Source: Eumeta japonica
Taxonomy: Eukaryota; Arthropoda; Insecta; Lepidoptera; Psychidae
Length of the DNA stretch: 64,000 bases
Direction of reading: 5' to 3'
NCBI GenBank assembly: GCA_005406025.1
Contig: BGZK01000012.1
Location: 930,001 to 994,000, forward strand
In this document: one piece after another, positions 1 to 10,762 of the stretch
Numbering within the stretch: the first letter of the stretch is position 1
Layout of the letters: every line of letters begins with the position of its first letter
Made by a program: the position numbers and the translations under genes
The notes under the pieces: generated by a model
Database searches by the model: none
What the model was told of the DNA's origin: nothing
Seen by the model: only the letters and a program-made list of their open reading frames with translations

Positions 1-149
1 TTTACACAGCGAATGAGACAGCAGTAAGAATGCGACAACAATGTCAATGAGTAAACATACGAATATTCCTTCACACTTTATGTAGAATCTTTGCAGGGCG
101 TAATGGAAGCGTATATTACAAATACTTATGAAAGTAATTATTGTATTAG

Positions 150-292
150 CAATCATCACGCCGTTCCTTCAATGGCGCGCGTGGGCGCTGCTAAGCCGGC
201 TGGTCTACGGCGTGTACTTGATCCACGGTATCCTTATCTTTCGTAATGTGGGTGTTGCGCGCAATCCTGCGCATTACGATTTTTTGATATCG
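150..292 (+). CDS. NRF-6-like acyltransferase, third-last exon seen
   Basis: Internal coding exon of a protein of the NRF-6 / acyltransferase-3 family, integral membrane proteins first known from C. elegans fluoxetine-resistance mutants and many-copied in insects. The frame ending at 292 reads ITPFLQW...SRLVYGVYLIHGILIF...NPAHYDFLIS, matching the conserved W..LSRL.Y..YL.H transmembrane block near the C-terminus of the family. The exon ends in a phase-0 donor (TCG|GTGAGT). The left boundary is less certain: the frame has a stop at 101-103, and the best acceptor is TTATTGTATTAG ending at 149, giving a start near 150; another AG at 134 is possible. The upstream exons (signal peptide, NRF domain, earlier membrane spans) lie outside the window. 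The next exon joins in the same phase. Seen: frame and splice sites. Known: family motif. Inferred: substrate unknown. Confidence 0.85.
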
Positions 293-1751
293 GTGAGTAT
301 AATTGTGCATATAAACTTGTTCGATTTTACGGTACGAAACTGTCGCGCAACAATTTCGGTTTAATTGACAAAACACCTATTAATGATATACACACTTAAT
401 CGATTTTATCGCTCGATATTGCCGCTCGACGATACCGTCAAAGTCGATCAACAATCTTATTTGTCGGTATTGTCGTTCGACAAAATAGATACTTCTCTTT
501 TTTTTTGCCTCCATTATATCCATCGAAATTATCAATCTGAAGTCTAAATAATCGCATTGAATATTTTTTTACAAGTTGTTTTTATTAGATTAATCGGAAC
601 TAAACGGTCACGAATATGCAAGATGTGTAGTTTTTTACTTCCCACTACGGAAATTAAACATTTCAAAATTGGGAAGTCATTGCTTTCAGTTTAGAACTCA
701 ATGAGCTCAAAAACACATCGATAAAACTAGTATCTGGACATTTTTTGGGATAGCCTGTACAATCAACGGTTTTCAGATTTTTTAATTGTTATATACATGC
801 ATATTATTATAAACAAATCATATGAGGATTGTAGTTTAAATTTGAAACTAAAAGATTATAGTAGATTCGCCAAATTTTTATAAAATGTTAAATCTGATTT
901 TGAATACTTGTTGAATTACATAGGAATAAATAAAAAGAATACAAACTACCCTGAAAATAAATTGATTTGTGGTTCAATATTATTACGATAGACTATTTGT
1001 TACACACATACATTTGTCGATTGAGCATTTGAATCGACAAAAAATAAGTAACTATTTAAACATCACAGCATAAGTATTTTGATTAATATTTACTTTTACC
1101 TAAAAAGAAGAATAGTATTTTACTCTCTGAATTGTTTGGATCCATCTGTAACATTAGTCACTTTTTAAGTTCTTGTTTCTTGTCAACGTCCATGCGTGAA
1201 ACAATCTTCTAACTATTGTATTGTTCTATTAAAAATGACAGCATATGGTACATACATTTTTTTTCTAGACTTTATCATTTTTGTTTCATCACCTACAAAT
1301 AATACAATTTATACAACATTTATACTCGAATCTGAATACATTTGCTAGCTTTTTGAGCTCGCTTCCAGCTTTTGTCCAATTCATATCATACGTTAGAATA
1401 CAGCGGTGGTGGCTCGGTGTTTAAGTACGTCGCTTTCGTACCGGAAGTACCCAAGTACGATCCGAAATGCGGGCGAATTGACTGATGAGTCTTTGATTCA
1501 AATTAAATCACACCGCACGCTCCGTGCCTCGGGGAGCACGATGAAGCCGTAGGTCGCAGACGTCGTCACCACGTTGGTGACGGCGGTCGTCAGCAGCCCC
1601 CGACCCGCACTATGCCAACGTGGACGGCTTAAGGTTCCGGAGAATTTAATCTCGGGAAGGTATGACTCAGCAGTGGTTAGATTAACATTGTGGTTCAAAA
1701 ATAACAGCGTTATAATTTCATAATTTACTAAATAATCATTTGCATTAACAG
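293..1751 (+). other. intron of the NRF-6-like gene
   Basis: AT-rich intron bounded by GTGAGT at 293 and CAG at 1749-1751. It carries a tRNA-type SINE near its 3' end. The rest is AT-rich sequence in which I see no further exon. Confidence 0.8.
1401..1675 (+). mobile_element. tRNA-derived SINE (copy 1)
   Basis: The segment starts with a box-A-like TGGCTCGGTGTTTAAG, followed about 35 bases later by a weak box-B-like AAGTACGATCC, the internal RNA polymerase III promoter layout of tRNA-derived SINEs. Then come GCGGGCGAATTGACTGATGAG and CGCACGCTCCGTGCCTCGG, which I associate with common lepidopteran SINEs with an RTE-like tail. It is GC-richer than its surroundings. The same core (CGGGCGAAYTGAC.RATGAG) recurs near 40760 and 61170, which supports a dispersed family. 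Ends are approximate; no clear target duplication was found. Confidence 0.65.
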
Positions 1752-1861
1752 CTGGTCCTGTCGGCCGGCGACTTGGTGTGGAGCGTCATCTTGGCATCAA
1801 TTCAGTGGCTGATAATAGAAGCGCCACTGAGCAACCTTCTTCACTTGTGCCTTTCATTTCG
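1752..1861 (+). CDS. NRF-6-like acyltransferase, penultimate exon
   Basis: A 110-bp exon between acceptor ...TTAACAG and donor CG|GTATGA. Reading from phase 0 it encodes LVLSAGDLVWSVILASIQWL followed by IIEAPLSNLLHLCLSF, the last membrane span of the NRF-6 / acyltransferase-3 family with the family's E-A-P motif just after the helix. It joins the 150-292 exon without frame change (S|LVLS) and ends with two bases of an Arg codon completed by the first base at 3000. None of the strong ORFs elsewhere cover it, because the exon has no ATG and is flanked by stops. A tRNA-type SINE ends about 75 bp upstream of its acceptor. Membrane location follows from the hydrophobic stretch; enzymatic activity is not known for most members. 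Confidence 0.88.
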
Positions 1862-2999
1862 GTATGAATTTACATTTTACTTTTATTAAGGTATGTCGCG
1901 TCGTGAGCATAGTATCCAGACTCCAGATCTAGCATAGTATCCAGATTTATACATACAAAGATCAATGATAGTCTGTATGTCACTCATAGAATCAGTCTGT
2001 ATGTCAGTAGTATTCGATTATGTAGTATTCGATCTTTGCATTCAAAATAAGTTATATTCAATACATTGCTGTAAAAGTATGGGAAACAGTTTAAGCAGTT
2101 ATCAATAAGTGTCAAGCTGTACGGTATGGCCGTAAAAACGGAAATTTATTAAAATTTTGTAATAGCTTTGTTAGATATTACAAAAACTTTTGTAATATCT
2201 AACAAAGCTTCCCAAGTTATTTGTTAGTCCATTTTTAGTGACATCTTTTTTTACTTGGCCAGATCCTTCACAACTCTTAGTAACTTGAATTGGCTGATTT
2301 CTGATATTCGTTTAGGATGCTAAGATTTCCCGTAATCATGAACTATTAATGTTCTTGTGAAATCTTCGGAATCAATTAAACGCTCGATTATCTTTTTTGG
2401 GTCAGTGGTGACGTCATGAAATGGTTTAAATTAATTGTTAGTGTATCGACTTTTCTTCAGTTCAAGATCCATATTTGTCCCTTTAATAGTTTTGCTACCT
2501 GAATACGGCATCCAATATCACACATTTATCTTTCCATAATTCTATGGTGCCCAAATTTATTTTTAATTTAAATTCGTGCTTGAATATGAACTTAATAGAT
2601 AAACTGGTTGAAATTGATGGCTTTCAACAAAAGCTAAATATTAAAAAATTACGGCAAGATTAGTAAATTAAAACACAAAAAACAAGAAAAAAATTGTGAG
2701 GGTGTTGACCCGATGTTAGCACAGTGGTTCAAAGTTACCCGAGATGATAACTTTCGTACTTAAAAATTACTTAGTTTCAACTGTGATGAACAAAACTGAC
2801 GAAATTCAATAAAATTAAAAGCAAGAATATTTTTAACACATTATGCAACAAAATTCTTCTATTACATGAAAAAAGAATTCATTTTCTGCTTTCGAAGAAA
2901 GGCAAATAATGAAAGGTATACACTGAGTAACCCCAAGTGGTATCATCTTTGCCATATATCAGAATACTTTAAGTAATTGATTAACTGGTGCGTTTTCAG
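1862..2999 (+). other. last visible intron of the NRF-6-like gene
   Basis: Intron from GTATGA at 1862 to TTTTCAG at 2999. AT-rich; it holds a perfect 22-bp inverted repeat at 2164-2209. No further coding exon is seen. Confidence 0.8.
2164..2209. repeat. perfect 22-bp inverted repeat, 2-nt spacer
   Basis: Left arm 2164-2185 and right arm 2188-2209 are exact reverse complements (AGCTTTGTTAGATATTACAA on the left), separated only by AC. It lies inside the intron of the NRF-6-like gene, so the transcript could form a strong hairpin. Confidence 0.97.
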
Positions 3000-3093
3000 A
3001 GCAAGCCCTTTAACCCGTAAGGACGTGGAGCAAGCCGAAGGAGGTTACAATGAAACAGGCGACACAAAGAAAGAGGACTTTCAAAAATTATAA
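3000..3093 (+). CDS. NRF-6-like acyltransferase, terminal coding exon
   Basis: Terminal coding exon after acceptor GCGTTTTCAG (ends 2999). The first base completes the split Arg codon, then the frame reads ASPLTRKDVEQ...GGYNE...KKEDFQKL and stops with TAA at 3091-3093. This hydrophilic, charged tail following the last membrane helix is typical of the cytosolic C-terminus of NRF-6-like proteins, which vary in sequence there. All three exons stay in frame when joined, and no stop or frameshift is seen, so this copy looks functional in the part visible. No clear AATAAA follows within a few hundred bases, so the 3' UTR end is unresolved. Confidence 0.82.
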
Positions 3094-4813
3094 CACATAC
3101 TTGGTTTGCTAATCCTCAGAAACTATCTACGTGTACACACAACAGCTCTCATTTGTATACGTTTGAACTTGGAGAAAATTCATGTAAAAGAGATGATAGT
3201 TTTCACAGATTGTCTTCATCTATGCTATTACTAAATATGAAGAAAAGGAAAATACAGGGAGTAAGGACAGTAATTTTGATTGAAAAAAAAAATAACAGTA
3301 TCACATTGTCAATTTTATTGCTAGGTTGCCAAACTTCTCAAACATATTTTAATTATTAGCTCGTGTGCATGCATCAATGTTCACACGCACATTGCGGACC
3401 TGCCATAACAAAATAGGCGCGTAATTGGCGAAAATTAAACTCGGCAATGACCATTATTTGCGAATCATCAACTTAATTGTTTCTGTTTAAAAAAAAAAAA
3501 GAACAAAAGACAAAAAAATGCTATGTTTAGTTCATTTTGAAATATAAAAATATAAAAAGGGAGGCGGTGTTGGAACTTGTTAATGATCACAATTATAGGA
3601 GAATATTTGTTAGTGATTTTAGGTAGGAGACTAGTTAATACGATATTAAAACTGTATTCCAATTAGTATCGGATGTAGCCTAATTCGGCACCAACAATAT
3701 ATTTTAATGGCCTTTTCATGCTTATTTTTATAATGTTCAACGTTATATTTAACAACAAAATATGGCCTCGTGTCTGGTCGCCAATTTATTTCACAAAGTT
3801 TTCCAGAGCCCACAGAACTCTTCCAACTGAAAAAAATCAATAGCAATTTGGCCGGTGGACTGAATGTATTTGCCAATATGTACACGTCACGGTAGGTATA
3901 TAGCGCTTATCGATATTAACGCCATAAGTTTTTCTACAGGCTCTCTCCAAGCTAAATATTTTTTCATCCATAAATATGAAGACCTCTTTCTGCAAATCAA
4001 AACTATAATAATTCAACGCATATATACTATTTATTCTCTCGATCTTGTGTGACTCGGTTAGAAGAGATTTAGTGGCGGGGCGACGTTGATTATTCCAGCT
4101 TTATGAGCCGAGGACAATGTACGACAACACTTTAATATGAATCGCTGTCACCCTAGTAGGTGTAAAAAAAGCACATCGAGACCTGCGCCGCAGTGGTCAC
4201 ATGGCTGTCCCGGTCGTGACTTTTGACCACGTATATATGTATGAATACCGTTCTTTGTGTAACCCGTTCCCGATTTGCGATCAAAGAAACGGTGAGATAT
4301 GTATCGGATTTTAGAGCGAGAAATATTAACATGTTTTTAACACCTTCGCTGTGATATTAGAAGCATGATAATATTACGTCTCCATATTCAATGAAAGTTC
4401 AATGAAAAGTGTTGTTCCGTTTGTAATATTTACAATTAACAATCTATTTGATAATGTCAATATCGGAAATTAATAAAAAAAAACAGATTTCATAGAATCT
4501 CTAAAAAAAGATTCTCTTGAAAGAAATTCATGAATGGACAAAAGCAATTGAGCGGTGAAGAAATAGATAAACCAATCTCTATTTATGTATCAAATGTAAC
4601 TGTATACAAATGAGAGCTACTATAATATGCATATAATATGGTAATGTTTGTATTTATTAAATTATACGTAAGAACTGTAAAAATTATAATTCTATTCAAA
4701 TGTATGTTTTTGATCTTTTTTATGACACTTTTTAAAATCGATTACGGCTCGATTATTAAATTGATTTTTTTGATAACTCATAAGGATTTATTTTATGATA
4801 ATGAAAAAAAATA
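3094..4813. other. AT-rich non-coding stretch downstream of the NRF-6-like gene
   Basis: Should contain the 3' UTR of the upstream gene at its left. Short open frames on both strands are AT-rich with no family resemblance. Long A and T runs occur around 3490 and 4470. No RNA gene or repeat family was recognised. Confidence 0.5.
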
Positions 4814-5336
4814 CTGGACAAGTGCGAGTTAAACTGGCATGAAGAGGGTTTCCTACGATGAATTTGTAATTAGGATACCTACAATAATATAACACAGATT
4901 TGTTTGTGGTAACCACAACAACTACAAATGTAACTTTGTATGCACAACATTGAGAGATTCTTATAGGTTTTTTTTTCTATAATGTATGAAGTACTATTTT
5001 TTTGTATTATTTTTTTTTCAGAATTTTAAGCTCATTATTTTCGAAGATAAAGAGAAATGTTCAGTTTTCGTCTATATACTTAAATAAAATTACTTATTTC
5101 ACAATTATAAAATTAACTAATATGTGTACAGAATGTATACTATAGGATACGATTTTAAAAAAGCTTATAGTAGATAACCCTTAAATGTTTCAAATAGTTT
5201 AAAAGTAAAGTATCTAACAGGAGTAAGTATTTTTTTTGTATTTCTCCCCGTGCAAAGGGGAAGGAAGGGAAAAACCCGTTATGAGCAGTCCGTGCGCCCG
5301 GGTGCACACGGGGTGTGTCCGACTCGCACGGACTAA
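4814..5336 (+). mobile_element. dispersed repeat family C (copy 1, probably near full length)
   Basis: Starts CTGGACAAGTGCGAGTTAAA and ends GTGTCCGACTCGCACGGACT. The ends are imperfect reverse complements built around AGTGCGAGTCGGAC, the terminal signature of a very abundant non-autonomous repeat I associate with lepidopteran genomes (inner margin resembles GGGTTCCGTAC). The inside is AT-rich without coding capacity. Other copies or fragments: 21511-21900, 30131-30807, 42492-42908. I cannot assign a superfamily. Confidence 0.6.
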
Positions 5337-5365
5337 AAAATTGATTATCTGTAAAGTGTTTACGA

Positions 5366-5718
5366 GCGATAATTTTACATGATAACATCATAAGAAAACA
5401 TTGATGGAAAATTTCATACTTTTATGAATTGAATTGAATTATTATCACTTACCGCAATTGTTGTTGTAATAAACAACGGAAACCACATTAACTTTTCATT
5501 TCCCTTTATAAACAGTTGACAAAACAGTTCACGTGTAGGTTGTGTGCGGCCGCTATCTCTCTTTTACTCGGACGCATCGGCCGATGGAGTGGAAGAGAGA
5601 TCGTACGTTCCGCGCTCTCGCTCGCACGCTCGGCTCAGGCGAAACGCGACAATGAGTCATGCTTTTTTCGTGCGTGCAGCCGGCGTTCATCGATTTATAA
5701 GACGTTATCTTGTCAAAA
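5366..5718 (+). mobile_element. dispersed repeat family B (copy 1)
   Basis: Matches 39433-39804 at both ends: the left part (ATAATTTTACRTGATAAYRTC, then a shared TGAATTGAATTGAATTATTATC) and the right part (CGCTCTCGCTCGCACGCTCGG, GACAATGAGTCATGCTTTTT, CGGCGTTCATCGATTTATAA). The extreme ends are related inverted repeats, roughly TTTTACRTGATAA and TTTTGACRWGATA. No coding frame of note. It sits about 30 bp right of the family C copy. Confidence 0.75.
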
Positions 5719-8036
5719 CCCCCTACAGCATTAAGGCGCCTGCCTTTTTAGCCCGTAGGCTATCTAGGCTTCGTCTAATCGGCAAGAAGGCACAGGAGGT
5801 GCCAATGGCGCGAAGGTCATAGAAACCCTTCCGGGTTACCACGACATAATAAGGTCATAGATGACGGTGTTACCCCAGGAAGAAGCAAAAATAACTAAAA
5901 TGTTATCCGTTACCTTATGTAATAGATTACATTATAGACGACGCTTATAAAGCGTGTAGTGGAGGGGGTTACAACAAACCGCGAAAGGCGGTTATAAATT
6001 CCAACGGTTCCGGTCGAGGGCTTTAGGCCCTTAAATCATGGAATTGAAATTTACCATTCAAATTTAAAATTCATGACCTGTAACCGTTACGTAAAGACGT
6101 AACGTAACGTTACGTTACTGAATTAAATTCGGAATTCGATTGACCATCAATAATAGTTTGAGCGCTAACCATGACTCTAAGCAAGTCCCTCCCTAAAGAA
6201 TGCTGCTGGTCAGCACGCGGTCGCCCTCACGTAGTCAATGGCAAACCACTTATGCGTGTAAAACACACAAAATAATTAAAGCTGAGTCCGACTACGGAAC
6301 GCGGCTCGAAGGAACACTGACACGCAGTAACACACTAAAGTAAACGGGTGCTCCAGGGGACTGGACCCAAGGCGACAGATTGCGACGGCGGCGGAACCAC
6401 CAGAACTGTGTGTAATGAGTAAGTAAGGATCATAGTTAACACGATTTTTACATTGTCCTTGTTAAGGAACATATCCATACTATCTGACCCGTATTCTACA
6501 ATTTTTTACCATTCCTCCCTTCGGTGACCAACCATAGTATATGCTAAGACCCCCCCCCCCAGTTTTCACGTAGTAATTCATAATTATTCATAAATATGAT
6601 TTTAAATCATTTTTTTTTGCTAACAGAAAGTTAATATAATCAAGGAGAAAAAACTTATTTTAAAACATATTGTAACAGGTGCTTACATTTTACTACAAAT
6701 AGAATACTATATAAGCGTACCACTTCTGAATGAGTACAAAAACTATCACTTTTAAATCAGCTGGAGTCCCGGATATTTTCGTTAGTGTTGCCATCTGTGA
6801 GTTTAGTGCTGAACGCTGCGCGACATAATTTGAATATGTCTCTGAAAAAGCGCGAGAATTCTCTATGTGATGAAATCTTAAGGGAACCAGGAGGAGGCCC
6901 TGTAGCCAAGCGTGGTATTTTGAAGACCCCCCGGCCCCCTATTCCCCTATATATAAAAAGTCGTACCTAAACCAAAAAAGTGGACTCGTTTACCTGCTTA
7001 TATCTTTTCTCGTTTTCATTACTTGATGTATTAACCTTTAAAAATCCCAATGAAAAAATGTATTTAGTGAAAAAATAGGCACAGAAGTTTTTAAGAAGTC
7101 ATTACTCAGACTGTCTTTGCTGTTGTTGCATTTCATTCGGCTATAGGTTAGTCACGTGGCGCCGTAATTTAGATACGTTTAGGTACCCACCTAGATGCTT
7201 ATGGCACTGTGTTCCATAGAATAAATTATTTGGATGTTTTGTTCGAAGTTGTTATTCGAATTACGTACTATTCCATTCTCTTGTAATTGATTACTGAGTA
7301 TTGATATCAAAAAATGTTATTATTAAAACATGTGTTTTGTTTTAGTTAATATAAGTGGTGTCATCTATGCAACTGAGTTGAAAATTAATATGATACATAT
7401 AGTAAGAGTCTTATTTTCTTGGAATACTTCTTTAGTTCAGAGACTCAACAAGAGATGGCAATTATTTATAAAAAAATATATTTGCTGTATTCTCTAAAGA
7501 AAAAACAAATATATAAATAGCCCTTTTGCGCTTTTTCCGACTACTATTTCGATAGTATTAACCATGCGTTAACCATGTCGGTCCCGTTAAAGTCCACCCA
7601 TCTTTGATTTGTGCGTGACTTCAATCCTAAATAAATTCCCTACGGAACATTCATAGGGCGGCCATCGGGCTGACCCCATCTTAATTGTGAAGAGGGTCGA
7701 CTACGATTGATTGAAATTGTTTTTATGCAAATATGCTTTTAGGCTATAACGAAATTTCTAGAGATCCGCCAATCGCACCACACAAGGGTGACCGAGACTG
7801 TTTTGAACGTTTCACTCCTTTTCTCGCAAGAAAGAAAAAAATATTTAATTTATTGTATTTCTATTCTGTGGTATCCTTTCTTGACTCCACAAAAAGGGTA
7901 AATACTTTTTTTATATAATATAAAGAAAACTATGATTATACGAAATGGAGCAATATTTTTAAGGTTATAGGTATTAAATTAGGTAGGCCCGGTATTCTTG
8001 CTTCAAAATTTTTTTATGATAAACAAGTAGTAGTCA
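5719..8036. other. non-coding; GC-richer unknown segment 5720-6420, then AT-rich
   Basis: Bases 5720-6420 have balanced composition (for example GGGTTACCACGACATAATAA, GCGAAAGGCGGTTATAAATT) unlike the AT-rich flanks and may be part of a retroelement 3' region, but no protein frame was recognised. A 20-bp perfect palindrome (GTAACGTAACGTTACGTTAC) lies at 6099-6118, and a poly-C run near 6550. The remainder shows nothing I can name. Confidence 0.4.

Positions 8037-8070
<34 letters not shown>
8037..8070. repeat. (CA)n microsatellite
   Basis: About 17 uninterrupted CA units. Confidence 0.97.
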
Positions 8071-8071
<1 letters not shown>

Positions 8072-8929
8072 TTACTTCATGTAGGTACTTACATACACCA
8101 CACATAAACACGACTAACAATAACATAGCGTCATGGCAATGCCGTGATGTAAGCTAATATCATTAGGCGTCATTAGAGCAAAGGTAGGATCTGAACCGTG
8201 AAAAATTACTGTAAAGTGTACGTGACACTGGATTAACTCAATCTGTTAGGATTTTCTATACAACATAATGAAATACATGACATGTCTAATCTAAATAACT
8301 AGGTTATAGGTTTTCCCTGAGCTGGACTTATATTATGAAAAAATAAATTCATATGACTTCGCTACAACGAATTAAAAATAATTAAATTAAAGAGTAAATA
8401 TCTATATATGATAATATTGTAAATCTGTACAAAATTCAAACTGCAATAACTACTTGACCAATAAATTCATTACAAAACTTTTGGTAATACTTAGTAGATA
8501 TGTTAGGCATGAAATTCATCTCACCAAATCATAATTAGGTAGGTACTTAACTATGTATAAAATTCCTGTCGACAAATTATGCCACTTAATAAACCATTGG
8601 TACCTCTACCTTTACAAAAAATGCGACAAAACTGGCGTAGTTTTTATCAAACGTCAAATTATAGTTTTATTATAAATAGGTAAGTACATCGAATCTTGGG
8701 ATTATTAATTATTGATCCCCACTCTTTGTTCTAATACCTATTCTAGAGTTATAAAGATAGTATAATCCATATGATTCACCAGAACTAATATATAATTCTA
8801 TGGTCGTGGTAGAAATATGATTTCGAACACGTATCATACTTTTAGAACATTTCTAAACGTAGAGACGCGGTTCTATTTTCTTCTATACGGAGAAATAACT
8901 CGGGACCGGCACAACATAACGACATAATT
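8071..8929. other. AT-rich non-coding stretch upstream of a CpG island
   Basis: No coding or repeat signal recognised; composition shifts sharply to GC-rich at about 8930. Confidence 0.5.
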
Positions 8930-9161
8930 GGCGGGGGGAGGGACGCATGCGCAAGTTTGGCGGCCAAGGTCGAGGCCGCGCGATTCTGCCGCGCGCCGCC
9001 GCGCCGCGCGCTCGCTCGCGCCTCGCGCCGCCATACGCGCACCGCGACACCACCCGGCCCCGGCGACGACCGCGCCTCTCAGAGGTCCACCGCACGACGA
9101 GGACCCGCATCCGACACGCTCCGAGATCCGGGCCACTCACGACGCGACCTCGAGGAACCAG
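8930..9161 (+). promoter_or_regulatory. CpG island with probable promoter and non-coding first exon
   Basis: A ~230-bp island dense in CG, in an AT-rich setting. It opens with ATTGGCGGGG (reverse CCAAT box plus GC box), GCATGCGCA (resembles an NRF-1-type site) and TTTGGCGG (resembles an E2F site), as in many constitutive promoters. It ends in AACCAG|GTAAGG at 9161/9162, a near-consensus + strand splice donor. The several overlapping open frames on both strands are what GC-rich random sequence gives and show no family. I therefore read this as a promoter plus 5' untranslated first exon on the + strand. The gene it would serve is not visible; a second donor-bearing island lies at 44 kb. Confidence 0.5.
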
Positions 9162-10330
9162 GTAAGGAAGCCTCTGTTTACACGCTCCTCTAAATATAGC
9201 CGTAGCTGGCAGTGGGTGCGATGCGAATCGTTGTGTAATGATGTTTGTAATCACGGCTGCGCAGGTTCTGGTTTGCGCGTCGAGTTGTTTTTCTATCGAC
9301 GAGATACCTATCTCTACCTATCGTTCCTGCGGCCCCGGTGACGTTGTAGGATTTTCGTGAAACTGTTTACCTTGGAATGTAATATCTAGTTATAAACCCG
9401 CTCGAAGCTGAATACGCAACGACGCCTTTTACAATAACCTTGAACTGAACAGTATTCACCCGGTACTGAATTTTTTTTCGTTATACAGTCTCGATGAAAT
9501 CCCTATCGATTTTCGGGACGAATAATACCCGCTTAAGAAGGCCGTGTACACTTCCAAAAAGTTATTAGTTAGGTAACTGGAATGTAATGTGGATTCATTA
9601 ATAAAGAGACGAACACTTATAAAATTATGATTGTACACATTATGATTATGATCACACAATTCTCATTAATCGACAAGTTCTATTTCATAATAAGTCTTTG
9701 TATCAGATCTGAAAGACGCCCACTGCTGAGGCAAACACTCCGGTAATCTTTTCATTTCGGATCTCAGATGAGAATATTGGACTTTAAACTTTTTTGTTAT
9801 TTCTTATAAGTTCTTTGTTAAGAAAAAGAAATTAATAAAGTAAATTGCTTATATTCTAATAATGTAAAAATCAGATTACTTATTAAAACTTATACAGACG
9901 GCGGTGCATCCACACACAATAAAAAACGATATCCGCACACAACCAAATTTGTCTGTGTATAAGACCCATTACATGCACTATTTTCCACTTTGTGTTCGAT
10001 TTTTGAGAGATGTAAAAGGAATATGCACCTTATAATGCTTACTTTTAAAACTTTTTTCGTTTACAAAAGATGCCACATATACCACTTTTGTATACATTCA
10101 GATCTTTTTCATAGACCTCGTAATGTGGATTCCAGACCACGCTGCTCTCCATTCTACTTTGAACCAAAGAGCTGTATAGTAATATTTTAACGCGAAGATT
10201 TATAAAATCCTTAAAATTACGTATAAGAAAGCCTAATAAGCATTTGAAGTGACTTCTTGCAGATAGAATCAATGTGGATATAGAAATTCAATCTAGAATC
10301 TATCACTCCTTAATTTGTGATTTTTTACAC
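9162..10330. other. non-coding, intron-like if the 9.16 kb donor is used
   Basis: GC content decays rightward from the island into AT-rich sequence. No exon or repeat recognised. Confidence 0.45.
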
Positions 10331-10762
10331 TTTTGACGTGACAACGTCTTAAATTAGGTTGCGGCTGGGAGTCACTTTGAAAAAGTGTAACGCTCGGTAA
10401 CGTAACGATGAGTCACCGAACGAGAGAGAGGCCCGCCGAATGCCTTGCGTCTCTCTCCCACTCAACTATGATCGGTCTGCCGCGCGCAGCACTAGAGAAT
10501 TAGTGCATAGCTTGCAAATGTATTGCAAGTTATTGTATGTATATTTGTATATAAATACGTATGTATGTGTAAAGGTAAAAATAAAATTTTGTTAATATGA
10601 AATTCAGTGCGAGATTCTTTGTATAAATTAATGTTTTAAATATAATTCTTTGTATAAATAAATGTTTTAAATTGTTACTATTATTTCATCCTTCTTCCTA
10701 CTATACGAATGAATATTCACATTAAAATGATTTTACCATTCAAAGTCGTTGTCACGTAAAAC
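10331..10762 (+). mobile_element. TIR-bearing dispersed repeat family A (copy 1)
   Basis: Left end TTTTGACGTGACAACGTCTT (10331-10350); right end reverse-complements to TTTTACGTGACAACGACTTT, so the two ends form ~20-bp imperfect terminal inverted repeats. Nearly the whole interior recurs at 54999-55352, including AACGCTCGGTAACGTAACGA and the long AT-rich 3' half. It contains a local direct duplication of ATTCTTTGTATAAATWAATG. No coding capacity; a non-autonomous DNA element is the likeliest reading. Confidence 0.75.

Noticed and set aside
8842..9341. Several overlapping open frames (66-137 codons) on both strands
   Set aside because: All overlap the same GC-rich island in different frames; composition artefacts, with the donor at 9161 cutting the + frames.
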